DNA of 64,000 bases, taken from NCBI GenBank assembly GCA_025766275.1, contig JAFKAC010000095.1, positions 62,001 to 126,000 on the forward strand, in the 5' to 3' direction. Shown in pieces: positions 33,201 through 41,885 of this stretch. This DNA is from Lactarius indigo. Its lineage: Eukaryota > Basidiomycota > Agaricomycetes > Russulales > Russulaceae. Under the pieces are notes generated by a model, which searched no databases, was not told the origin of the DNA, and was given only the letters and a program-made list of their open reading frames with translations. Both the position numbers and the translations under genes were made by a program. Positions within the stretch are counted from its first letter, which is position 1. Every line of letters starts with the position of its first letter.

Positions 33201-33667
33201 ATTGAAATTAGCACCACCCTCCTGAGAGCCATCTGACCCATTTCCAAGGTCAAAGTTCTCAGGTTGGGGTGAGCTAAGGCCTCCCTGTATTAAATTTGTT
33301 AAAAAATGATTATAAAATTAATAAAATAGATACTCACTTGATTGGCAGCCTGAGCAGGTGAAGAACCTGCAAAGGGGTCCTCTCCCTGCTGTGAGGGTCC
33401 AGGAGGGCCACCTGAAGCTGCGGAAGAGCCTAGATTAAAGTGCACATGTCTGGCACTGGCAACTGATGTCTGAGCAGCTGTGGATGAGACTAACACAATA
33501 TGAGTGTATGGATACCATCAAAACAATGAGTACATACCATCAAGCTGAAAAGACATCTCCAAAGCACCACCAGGAAGCTCCCACTGTTTGACCTGGCTCT
33601 TCTTGGTCTTTGGCCTTTTTGGAGTCCTCTTGGGTGTTGAAGGGGCCCTCTTCCTAGATCCAGCCAT
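30262..33667 (-). CDS. hAT transposase, spliced, apparently intact
   Basis: It cuts and pastes the hAT element. The start MAGSRKRAPSTPKRTPKRPK at 33667 is followed by a basic, nuclear-localisation-like N-terminus. Exon 1 ends at a GTATGT donor (33537). A BED-type zinc finger (CKFC, then RSHLLNHH) spans the exon joint near 33060-32900. The catalytic region has SFTTDMWTDPDLKPYMAVTA, GWITTDNASNN and FAHIVNLACK (about 32460-31930) and LDVETRWSSAYLMI (about 31500). The hATC dimerisation domain follows (WPTLFKLAMDLLPIQATSV, PCERVFSASKET) in the last exon at 30580-30262. About ten introns have good GT...AG borders, and I found no stop inside the exons. One intron (about 31560-31905) contains the AAAAG microsatellite; its acceptor is the least certain. 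Confidence 0.85.
31628..31830. repeat. (AAAAAG)n microsatellite inside a transposase intron
   Basis: A run of AAAAAG and AAAAG units about 200 bases long, with poly(A)-rich edges from 31593 to 31898. The long KEKEKE and FSFSFS frames on the two strands come from it. Confidence 0.98.
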
Positions 33668-33743
33668 AGTAGACGTAGCCAAGAGTAGTACAAAAAAAAA
33701 TCAAAGAAGCAATTTGAAGTAGATCAGCTGAGAGCAGGCAGAG

Positions 33744-34860
33744 ATGAGGAGAGATGAGACTGTAGCAGACAGCAGGAGCCGAGATGAGAGCGTGGGAATG
33801 CGCATCGTACATGTGGTGGCTGCAAAAATTCCTTGCCCTTGCATTGCGCAACTTGTGTTCATGCTTGCAAGCACCACTGGCATGGGTCTACGACCCACCC
33901 TCTCTCTTGGCCACAAAGTAAGTGTTTCTTTTTTTTTTGCCTGGCTCACTGACTTGCCCACACGCGCCCTCGCAGGTAACAAGGCAGCGGCAGGACCTGC
34001 CCTGTGATAGCCATGCCCTAAACCCCCAAGCCCCTAAGGCAGCCATGGCGATGGCGCCAGCCCTGGGGTGCGATGACCGCAACCACAACCACAACTATGA
34101 CCACAACCACAACTACAACCACAACCACAACTACAACCACAACCACCACCGCAACTGCAACCACAACCACAACCACCATGACCACCACCACGGCAACTGT
34201 GACCACCACAGCAACCATGACCACCACAGCAACCACCATGGCAACTGCGACTATGACCACAACCACGATTGCAACCACAACCACAACCACGACTATGACC
34301 ACAACCACAACCGCAACCACAACCACCACCACCACCACCACCACCACCACCACAACCACCACCACCACAACCACCACCACAGCAACCGCGACCACCACAG
34401 CAACCACAACCACCACAGCAACCACAACCACCACAGCAACCACAACCACCACAGCAACCACAACCACCACAGCAACCACCATGGTGACCACAACCATGAC
34501 CACAACCACCACCACAGCAACCACGACCGCAACTGCAACCACAACCACCACCGTGACCACAACCACCACTGCGACCACCACCACCACTGTGGCAACTGCA
34601 ATGACCATCGTGACAACCGTGACAACGACGACAACCACCACCACCACCACGGCAATGGTGACCACCATGGCGATGACAACCACCATGGCGACGACAACCA
34701 CCACCATGGCAACCACAACAACCATCATGACAACTGTGATGACGACCACAACCACGACCGCAACCACGACCGCGACCACCACTGCGACCACCACCACCAC
34801 CACCACCACCACCACAGTGACAATGGCAATGCCTTTAACTCAGCCACATCCGGGCAGTAG
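33744..34860 (+). CDS. Possible divergent Asn/His-rich protein of the hAT element
   Basis: Exon 1 is 33744-33917 (starting MRRDETVADSRSRDESVG and ending LSLGHK). A textbook intron follows at 33918-33975 (GTAAGT, CACTGAC branch, CGCAG). Exon 2 runs 33976-34860 and joins in phase: VTRQRQDLPCDSHALNPQAP, then about 260 residues made of Asn, His, Asp, Cys and Ser, ending GNAFNSATSGQ. The start lies about 80 bases from the transposase start on the opposite strand, as in a shared promoter. The repeat could keep a frame open by chance, so the non-repeat part and the intron are the main evidence. Confidence 0.35.
34073..34850. repeat. Degenerate CAACCA/CCACAA triplet-rich repeat
   Basis: Almost 780 bases consist of ACC, ACA, AAC and CAC triplets with a common 9-base word CACAACCAC and occasional GCAACC. 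The long Thr, Val and His/Asn frames on the six frames derive from it. Confidence 0.95.
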
Positions 34861-35288
34861 ATAGAAGAAAAAAAAAGTATACTCTATACTATGTAGTCTA
34901 CAGCAATACACATGTTTAATTTTATTTTTGTCAGAGTTTGCGCAAGGTCGTCTGAGGAGACACCAAAAGAGAGGACTTACCCACTTTTCTTCTGAGAGCC
35001 CCAGCAGACACTGGACACACACATTGAGCAAATATAATCCGTTTTTGGCCAGCTCGTTCCTGGCTCAGCCAGGCAGAATCCATCCTCACCTGCTCACGTG
35101 TACTCATGAGCCGGGCAAGCCCTGCATAATCTGGTCATTCCTAATCGAGCCTGGCTCAGCCCAGCTCAGCCAGCTCATGAGCCAAGCTGAGCCAATTTTG
35201 GTCCTGAGCCGATGTGTCAGCTTGGCTCAGCTCAAAACAGCTCAGCTTGGCTGGCTCAGCCAATTTGAGCCAAGCCACGGCAACACTA
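34861..35288. repeat. Right TIR and subterminal repeats of the hAT element
   Basis: From 35040 the words GGCTCAGC, GAGCCAAGC and AGCTCAGC recur in both orientations. The end CCACGGCAACACTA complements the left end. The stretch 34861-35040 shows no gene. Confidence 0.7.
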
Positions 35289-35310
35289 CTAGCACCCCAC
35301 AAGTCATACT

Positions 35311-35882
35311 TGTTATGATCCAACACTTCAGACTTTGACCTGTAGTATGTTCTCAGTTGCTTTCCCCTTCTGTACTATACTTTGTTACCAAAGGAGCTAC
35401 TATTAATAGTGATGCTGTTACTACTTGATCCAAATGCCAACTAGACCTGTTCCATCTCTTTGACACTGTGTGAACTTGTGTTCATGTTGTTTGGAACCTT
35501 GCCCTATGTATATTTGTACTTCAGATTGTAGAAAGCCAGACTTGGCTTTGTTTGTAATTTAGCAACCTTGGTTTTGTACCTTTGGTGTGACTTTGCCATT
35601 TCCCTTCTTCTTGTGCACACTCTACCTCTATCCTTAACAAGGATATCTCAAAGTCCTTTCAGTTGAACTATGTCAACATGTTACACCTGTTTGACTCTGT
35701 GCATTTGCAAGTTAGAGTGTAGAGAAGTGTTACACACTTTGGGCAAGGAGCCCTATTATACAGAGTAGTGCTGCACTTTGTGCCACACCCCAGACCACTC
35801 ATATTTCATAGCAATAAAACAATAGACATCTTCATTTGATACTTGTGTAATTTCAAACCCACACCCCTGCTAGGGCATAACA
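35311..35882 (+). repeat. Solo LTR-3, diverged, flanks ATACT/GTATT
   Basis: The ends are TGTTATGATCCAACAC and GGGCATAACA. The flanks differ by two transitions, so a decayed duplication is possible but unproven. It is followed after only 64 bases by another LTR-3. Confidence 0.8.
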
Positions 35883-35946
35883 GTATTTGCACCATGCTTA
35901 CACTTATGCCATATTGCACCATAATTACAACAGATTACACCATTGT

Positions 35947-36522
35947 TGTTATGATCTGAAGCTTTGGACCTCAGTTACAGTGTGTCTCCATCTTGTTTCC
36001 CCTTCTGTACTATACTTTGTTACCAAAGGAGCTACTATCACTAGTGGCACTGTTTCCTTGATCTAAGTGTCCTCCTAACCTGTTTAGTCTCTTTGATACT
36101 GTGTGGACTTGTGTTCATGTTGTTTGGAACCTTGTCCTATATAAGCCTGTACCATAGACTGTAGGAAGCCAGACTTGGCTTCATTTGCAATCTAGCAACC
36201 TTGCCTTTGTACTTTGGTGTGACCTTGCCTTATCCCCTCTTCTTGTGCATCCCTTATCTCTGCCCTTAACCAGGGCATCTTGAAGTCTTTGCAGTTGAAC
36301 TATATCAACACATCACACCTGTCTGACTCTGTGCACTTGCAAGATAGAGTGTAGAGAAGTGTTACACACTTCAGGTGAGGAGCCTTATCTTACAGAGTAG
36401 TGCTGCACTTTGTGCCACACCCCTGCCACTTGTATTTCAGAACAATAAGACAACAGATGTCTTTGCTTGATACTTGTGTGACTTAAAACCTCTAGAACCC
36501 ATGCCTCTGCTAGGGTGTCACA
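35947..36522 (+). repeat. Solo LTR-3, TSD ATTGT
   Basis: The ends are TGTTATGATCTGAAGC and GGGTGTCACA, with exact flanks ATTGT at 35942-35946 and 36523-36527. CCTATATAAGCC near 36137 is the likely TATA region. Confidence 0.95.
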
Positions 36523-36527
36523 ATTGT

Positions 36528-36797
36528 GAGTAGGGACACTAGTCTATATAAACCTCCCAGGTTAGCCTATATGTCTTTAGCTTTGGCTTCATCAATCTAC
36601 TGTCTTAGCACCCTTAGCAAAGTTCTTTCTTCTCTTCCATTGAACTCACTTCTCTAAACCTTGTTGCCTTGGGCTATACCAAGGAACACCCCCAAGACTT
36701 ATGTGCTGTATCACTCAGTGGCAGACTAACTCAGTGTCCTTGGCCTCAGGTTAGAACTGTTACAGAACAGATAGCACACCCCAGCAGTGGTGTGACA
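36528..36797 (+). repeat. LTR-5 fragment, right part
   Basis: It matches LTR-5 from the TATA region (TATATAAACC) onward: TTAGCTTTGGCTTC, CCTTGTTGCCTTG, CAAGGAACACCCCC, and the end GCAGTGGTGTGACA. The left third is missing. Confidence 0.85.
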
Positions 36798-37657
36798 GTT
36801 CTTGTGGTTGATTTGTTGGGACAAAGCTATCACATTCACCAGTATAATTAATAACCAGCAATGGTTCCACACAAGGTCCTTGTAAGTCATGAAATCAGTT
36901 TCATATCAAACAAAGTTTGACTTGCACACACACACAACCTCAGGCATCCACTCACGCTTCAGTCCCTGCAGCATCTCAAGGACCTTAATTGTATACTTGG
37001 GGTTCTGCCACTCACAGATTGGAGTAAGATGGGCTTTGAGTAAGTCTTCCATTCAACCCACATCACCCTATTGTGATCACTCCATGCAGATCACAATAGA
37101 CCAAAATATCAGTCAAAAACATCACAGAGTGTTGTTGAGACTTATCAGCATCATCCTTCCCTCTCTTGTTTAGCAGGGCTGTCTGCATTGCACACTAAGC
37201 ATGTACATGTCCAGCAAGCATAACCAGTTCTTCAGGGGTCTTTAAGGTGACCCCATTGTTATTTGTAGCTTAAGTGTCATAGTTTTCTCTCATTCAGTAA
37301 CTGTACAAGGCTCTAATTCAAGTTACCTTGTTTAGATATGCTTAGTCAGGTTGATATTATCCTGCAGAGGACAGAAAATATCCCTTTAGTCTTATATCCT
37401 CCTCAGCAGTCCCCTTGTGTCCTCTGTGACTCAAGGGTCATCTATAGCTTGCATTTGAAACCCATACAATTGAATCCTAAGGTGGCACAAATGTTCAGAT
37501 TTGCTGTTCTGTTCAATTGAACAATGTTTTGAGTGGTGTTCATTGTGAAAGTATGGATGTCTGTTTGGATGTCCAATACTCTACTGGATGTGATCATTTG
37601 AGCTGGGATGTCACACATTGTCATGATATCTTTGGGTTGTGTCAGTACAGAAAACAA
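36798..37657 (-). pseudogene. Transposon-associated ORF fragment, DUF6589-like
   Basis: Reading down from 37657: RTANLNICATLGFNCMG, then, across the LTR-2 insertion, VTLKTPEELVMLAGHVHA, SVMFLTDILVYCDLHG, NPKYTIKVLEMLQGLKREW, and finally VNYTGECDSFVPTNQPQE near 36800. The frame runs straight through the LTR-2 site once one CCCAT is removed. The order (a short helix pair, then PKY, EML, LKREW, then a VN-TG-DSF-P-D/N-QE element) resembles DUF6589 proteins of Agaricomycetes. Two frame breaks and stops are present. The function is unknown. Confidence 0.4.
37257..37460 (+). repeat. Solo LTR-2, short form, TSD CCCAT
   Basis: The start is TGTTATTTGTAGCTTAAGTG and the end is degraded (TTGCATTTGAAA). 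The flanks CCCAT at 37252-37256 and 37461-37465 are exact, and removing the LTR restores the minus-strand frame. Confidence 0.93.
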
Positions 37658-38737
37658 CTGGATAGTTGGTTTAGCAGTTTTTTCCCTTTTTTTAATAATT
37701 ATTTTTGGTTGGGCACCTCTTTGATATCTCCTATTAGGGAAAATTTGTGGTCAAAACAAATAGGCTTTAGCTCATGTGGTTGTGTTTGAAATGTTGCAAT
37801 CTGGTGTGGTGTTACAGCTGTTTCATTTTGTTATATGATAGTTTTACCTTCACATAGATGATATCAACTCCAGTGGGAATTATTTGTCTACTGTTTTTCT
37901 TTGTATAGAATAGGCTACACAAATGAAAGGGCTGGAAGAATTAGATGACATTTGTGAACATCATATGATGCTATCAAAATACATGAATGGAGAGTTTTTG
38001 TTGTTCTGTGAATGCTTGAGATATGTGCAACATAACATGCAAACAGAACCTGGATAACTACTGATCATGAGGGGATAGGGGGGGGTGGTCACACTGAATT
38101 ATGCTTCATATAACTTATGTGCTGTTGTGTTTAGAGGTCTTTCTCTTATCACTGATTGAACAGGTTCTTCCTGTTTGATTCTTCCTCATCATGCCTGATT
38201 TTGTTTATTTTTTGCTGATTTATGACAAGTTTTATATGATATATGTTTTTAGCAAGCCATCCCCCCTCCCCCCCCCCCCTTCTGTATTGCTCCATGTGGG
38301 TGTGTTAATCATCTGCACTTGGTTAGTAGCAAAATTGAGTTACTACAAGTTATCCAGACACTGGTGGTGACATAATAAAAGCTTTCAGTCAAAGAACTGG
38401 TCACTTCACATGGTATAGTTGCCAGGCTGCATGAGAATGTGCAGGGTTTCTCTTCATAATTGTATCATTGCAGATAGGCATTGACTATCTTGTAGCCTGT
38501 GATTCTTGAGGTTGTTCCACTAAATCACAATAATTTAGATATACAGTCTCCAGGAGAGATAATGACATGAGGGGCCAAAGAAAAAGTGCCAAGGTTGGAT
38601 GTAGGTGTGGCAAGGTTAGAAATAAGAACAGTAGGTTGCAGGGGATCACAAAGAGTTGCACATGCTTCTGCACAACATGAAATTTTGCCAAGCTGGGCAC
38701 TGTTGTTGCAGATATGTCAAGCTCCATCAGGAAAAAC
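37658..38737. other. AT-rich DNA without recognised gene
   Basis: No domain, LTR end or repeat is evident. A C-rich tract, CCCCCCTCCCCCCCCCCCC, lies at 38263-38279. A minus-strand stretch near 38700-38480 could be a decayed coding remnant, but I cannot place it. Confidence 0.5.
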
Positions 38738-38994
38738 TGTTATTTGTGGCTAAAAGCATCACTGTTTTCACCTATTCTGTGACTGTACATTGCTCCAAGT
38801 TGAGTTACCTTATTAAGATATGCTTAGTCAGGTTGATATATCCTGCAGAGGATGGAAAATATCCCTTTAGTCTTATATCCTCCTCTGCAGGTAAGTAACT
38901 AGTTTTACCTTAATCAATACAGTCTTATATCCTCCTCTGCAGTCCCCTTGTGTCCTCTGTGACTCAAGGGCCTTTCATAGGTTGCATTCTAACC
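38738..38994 (+). repeat. Solo LTR-2, long form, TSD AAAAC
   Basis: The start is TGTTATTTGTGGCTAAAAG and the end GGTTGCATTCTAACC. The flanks AAAAC at 38733-38737 and 38995-38999 are exact. It contains the 52-nt segment GTAAGTAACTAG to CTCTGCAG, with CTTATATCCTCCTCTGCAG both before and at its end. Confidence 0.97.
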
Positions 38995-39189
38995 AAAACC
39001 TCCTGCACTAGCAAGGGATAACATATGACTAAATTATTGACAATAGAGAAAAGGGTGATAACACATCAATATTTCAGCAATAAGACTGACTAGCAATGTT
39101 CTAGCTCTTTATGTGGCAATAAATTATCACCAATTAATTAACTATGAAAATGTCATGTAATAATCCAGACACCCACGTGTCCTTTTGTT
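38995..39189. other. Short unassigned AT-rich stretch
   Basis: No gene or repeat is seen. It may be an intron or non-coding part of the Plavaka element that follows. Confidence 0.4.
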
Positions 39190-39839
39190 CTGGCCTGACA
39201 TGAACAATGTCAACTATCTCAGAACTATTGTAGTTTGTAAACTTGATTCAGTGGTATACTGGAACTGAGTGGAAAGGTATAAGCATGTCTTCAGCCAGAG
39301 TAGAGCATGCTGCTCCAGAGGCCTTGGGGTGATTAGTCTGAGCAATGAAGTCAGCCAGTGCATCCTGGAAGTCAGCAGTGCCATATTTTTGGGCCAAGTC
39401 ATCAAAAGACACCACCTTGAGTGTTGGGTTTCAGGTTATCCTCAAGCTCTGGACAGCAGGGCACAAAGGTCCAATCTGCATTGGGGATGGTACAGTTTCC
39501 CAATTTGACTGCTGCTGCCATTTGATAAACATTGAATGGAGTTGTACCTTCTTGCAGCATTCCAACCATGTGGTCATTTGACTGTATTCATCCTTGTAAT
39601 TGGTTGCATGATAGGCGCCCTTTGTAAAGTCAATGTGAAGCTGATCTGTCTGCTCTGTGTTATAGTTGCCAGTTGTGCTGAAGAGACATATTGACAAGCT
39701 GTAATGAATCAAACTGTGTATTTTTGGGATGTTGAAGTGCTTGTGGACTCCAAGATCAACAAAAACATCCTTATTATTATGAAAGGAAGAAAGTGAGTCA
39801 TCCAAGCATGCAAGGGTATTTGATGTATGAGACAGAAAC
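39190..39839 (-). pseudogene. Plavaka-type (KDZ superfamily) transposase C-terminal fragment
   Basis: The minus strand reads TLACLDDSLSSFHNNKDVFV, LGVHKHFNIPKIHSLIHYSL, FSTTGNYNTEQTDQLHIDFT, KGAYHATNYKDEYSQMTTWL and later LIPFHSVPVYH-stop-IKF. The order FNIPK-H-HY, then N-TE--D-LHID--K-AY-A-N, then QM--WL, is the signature of the C-terminal part of Plavaka transposases of mushrooms. The stop at VYH-stop-IKF is TGA where Arg is expected. The catalytic N-terminal part is missing; an LTR-2 scrap and copia-2 adjoin at 39840. Confidence 0.75.
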
Positions 39840-39893
39840 TGTCAGAATGCAACCTATAGAGGGCCCTTGAGTCACAGAGGACACAAGGGGACT
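39840..39893 (-). repeat. LTR-2 end fragment, reversed
   Basis: TGTCAGAATGCAACCTATAG through ACACAAGGGGACT is the reversed right end of LTR-2. It stops abruptly at 39893, where copia-2 coding sequence begins. Confidence 0.9.
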
Positions 39894-41323
39894 CCCTCAT
39901 CCTCCTCCTCCTCCCTCTTGTCCCAAATGCTCCAGACATCCTAGAGATGAGTGGCTGCTGGAGCAACAGGCCATTCCAGATGGCTATTCACAGCACCCTG
40001 GCTTTGATTTCAAGGAGACATTTGCTCCCACAGTTCACTATTCCACCATTTGTATTGTCCTTGCATTATCTGCCATTGAAGACCTTGGACTTTGCTCCAT
40101 TGACATCTCTCATGCTTATCTCAATGGCACTCTGGAGGAAGATATCTACATGCTGCAGCCTGAGGGATTTGAAGTGGGTGGTCCAGATCATGTCTGCAAG
40201 CTGAGAAAGTCATTATATGGCTTGAAGCAAGCAGGTAGGGTGTGGAACAAGACCCTTCACTCTGTGCTCACTTCTATGGGCTTCAATTGTATCCAATCTG
40301 ACCATGGGCTGTACATCTACCTCAGGGATGATGTCAGGATCCTAATGCCTATGTTTGTGGATGATATCATGCTTGCCTGCAAGGATGGAGCCAAGATTGA
40401 TTCAATTGTCCATGAGCTCTCCACTCACTTCAAACTTCGAGATCTTGGCCCTACCACCCAGTTACTTGGCCTAGAAATCTACAGAGACCATCCTAATTGT
40501 TGCCTTTCTATCTCCCAGAGCCAGCCAGTACATCTCCAATCTGCTTCAGGAGCATGGCCTGAGCACTTCCAAGCCTGTCCCCAGTCCTCTCAACCCTGGG
40601 ACACGTCTTTCCACCTCCATGTGCCCCCAGAATGATGCAGAAGCCCCAGAAATGTGCCAATACTCCTACATCCCCATTGTAGGCTGCCTGACATATCTGG
40701 CAGTCACCACAAGGCCTGCCATTGCCTATGCTGCCGGAGTGCTTGCCAGATTCAACTCCAACCCTGGCCCAGCTCATTGGCAAGCAGCCAAGCATGTGCT
40801 TCGCTATGTGAAGGGTACAATTGACTACAAGCTTGTCTACAAGCCCTCCACTTCGCCTGAGCCATTCATCACTTACTCTGATGCTGATCATGGTGGAAAC
40901 CCAGAAAATGGCAAGTCCACTGGGGGATACGTGGTCAAGATTGGCTCTGGAGCGGTGTCTTGGAGCTCCAAGTTGCAGCCCTTGGTTGCCTTGTCCACAA
41001 CTGAAGCAGAGCACATCTCTGCTGTTGAGGCAGGCAAGGAGATCCTCTGGATGCACCAGTTCATGGGGGAGCTTGGCTACAAGATATCTGGTCCCTCACT
41101 GCTGAAGATGGACAATCAATTGGCCATTGCAGTGAGCAAGAACCTAGAGCATCATAGCAAGATGAAGCATCTCACTTTGCCTTTTGGCTGAGGGATGCTG
41201 TTCAAGATGGCCTAATCAGTCCCAGCTTTGTGACAACACAGGAGATGGCTGCTAACATCTTCAAAGGCTCTTGACTGGTTCAAGGTTGAGAAGTGTGCTA
41301 AGATGCTTGGTTTATTCAGTTAG
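39894..41323 (+). pseudogene. copia-2 pol: RT and RNase H
   Basis: RT runs from HPGFDFKETFAPTVHYSTI over SIDISHAYLNGTLEEDIYML, CKLRKSLYGLKQAGRVWNK and PMFVDDIMLA (catalytic VDD) to KLRDLGPTTQLLGLEIYRD. A frameshift lies near 40520. The second frame has TYLAVTTRPAIAYAAGVLAR, YSDADHGG (RNase H Asp) and STTEAEHISAVEAGKEILWM. A second shift near 41175 leads to WLRDAV and the end at about 41323. N-terminal Gag, protease and integrase are missing, as the 5' side is joined to an LTR-2 scrap. The 3' LTR follows after ATGGGGGAG. Confidence 0.88.
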
Positions 41324-41354
41324 GAACTTAGAGCCCTGCACATTCATGGGGGAG

Positions 41355-41560
41355 TGTTATTTGTGGCTAAAGTGTCACTGTTTTCTCCTAATCTGTGACT
41401 GTACTATCCTGCAGAGGATGGAAAATATCCCTTTAGTCTTATATCCTCCTCTGCAAGTGAGTAACTAGTTTTACCTTGCTCAATATAGTCTAATATCCTC
41501 CTCTGCAGTCCCCTTGTGTCCTCTGTGACTCAAGGGCCCTCTATAGGTTGCATTCCAACA
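41355..41560 (+). repeat. 3' LTR of copia-2 (LTR-2 family)
   Basis: TGTTATTTGTGGCTAAAG directly follows the purine tract CATGGGGGAG, 31 bases after the pol stop, which links LTR-2 to this copia family. It carries the intron-like segment (GTGAGTAACTAG) but lacks about 50 bases in the middle. The end is GGTTGCATTCCAACA. Confidence 0.9.
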
Positions 41561-41644
41561 CAGTGGCACCTGGCTGATGTGATTCAAGGGTTGTCTGCCT
41601 CAACATGTCAATTCTGAAACTTTGACAGAACAAATCAGCATACC

Positions 41645-41885
41645 TGGCAAGTAAAGCAGAGGGTTGTCTGGCACACAAGCAGTGAGGAACTGATGTGGAC
41701 CAGGAGTGTACAAGCTACACTACTTGTACTCCTACAGGGATTGATACTATTACAAGGTAGGTAACACATTGTTCTGGATGCAGAACAAACGGAGCATACA
41801 GGAAGAGAACAATGTACAGACAGAGAACAAAGAGATTCCAGATCAAGGTGATATCGTAATGACATCACAATAAGAATAGAACATG
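41645..41885 (-). repeat. LTR-1 fragment, reversed
   Basis: On the minus strand TGTTCTATTCTTATTGTGATG, then GATATCA and GGTCCACATCAGTTCCTCAC and GTGTGCCAGACAACCC follow LTR-1 order. Both LTR ends are missing. Confidence 0.75.

Larger units (their letters stand above)
29028..35288 (-). mobile_element. hAT-superfamily DNA transposon, 6.26 kb
   Basis: The left end TAGTGTTGCTGTGGCT and the complement of the right end TAGTGTTGCCGTGGCT form terminal inverted repeats. Both are followed by GGCTC/GAGCC-rich subterminal words that recur dozens of times within about 150 bases of each end. Inside are a spliced transposase gene on the minus strand, a CpG-rich minisatellite, an AAAAG microsatellite and a CAACCA-type repeat. 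hAT elements make 8-bp duplications; the flanks CATAGTTG and CTAGCACC do not match, so one side was probably rearranged after insertion into gypsy-E. Confidence 0.85.

Noticed and set aside
34018..34864. Thr-, Val- and Trp/Leu-rich frames over the CAACCA repeat
   Set aside because: A triplet repeat leaves most frames open. Only the Asn/His frame was kept as a possibility, because a unique exon joins it in phase.
29020..35296. 8-bp target duplication for the hAT element
   Set aside because: CATAGTTG and CTAGCACC do not match in any register near the terminal repeats.
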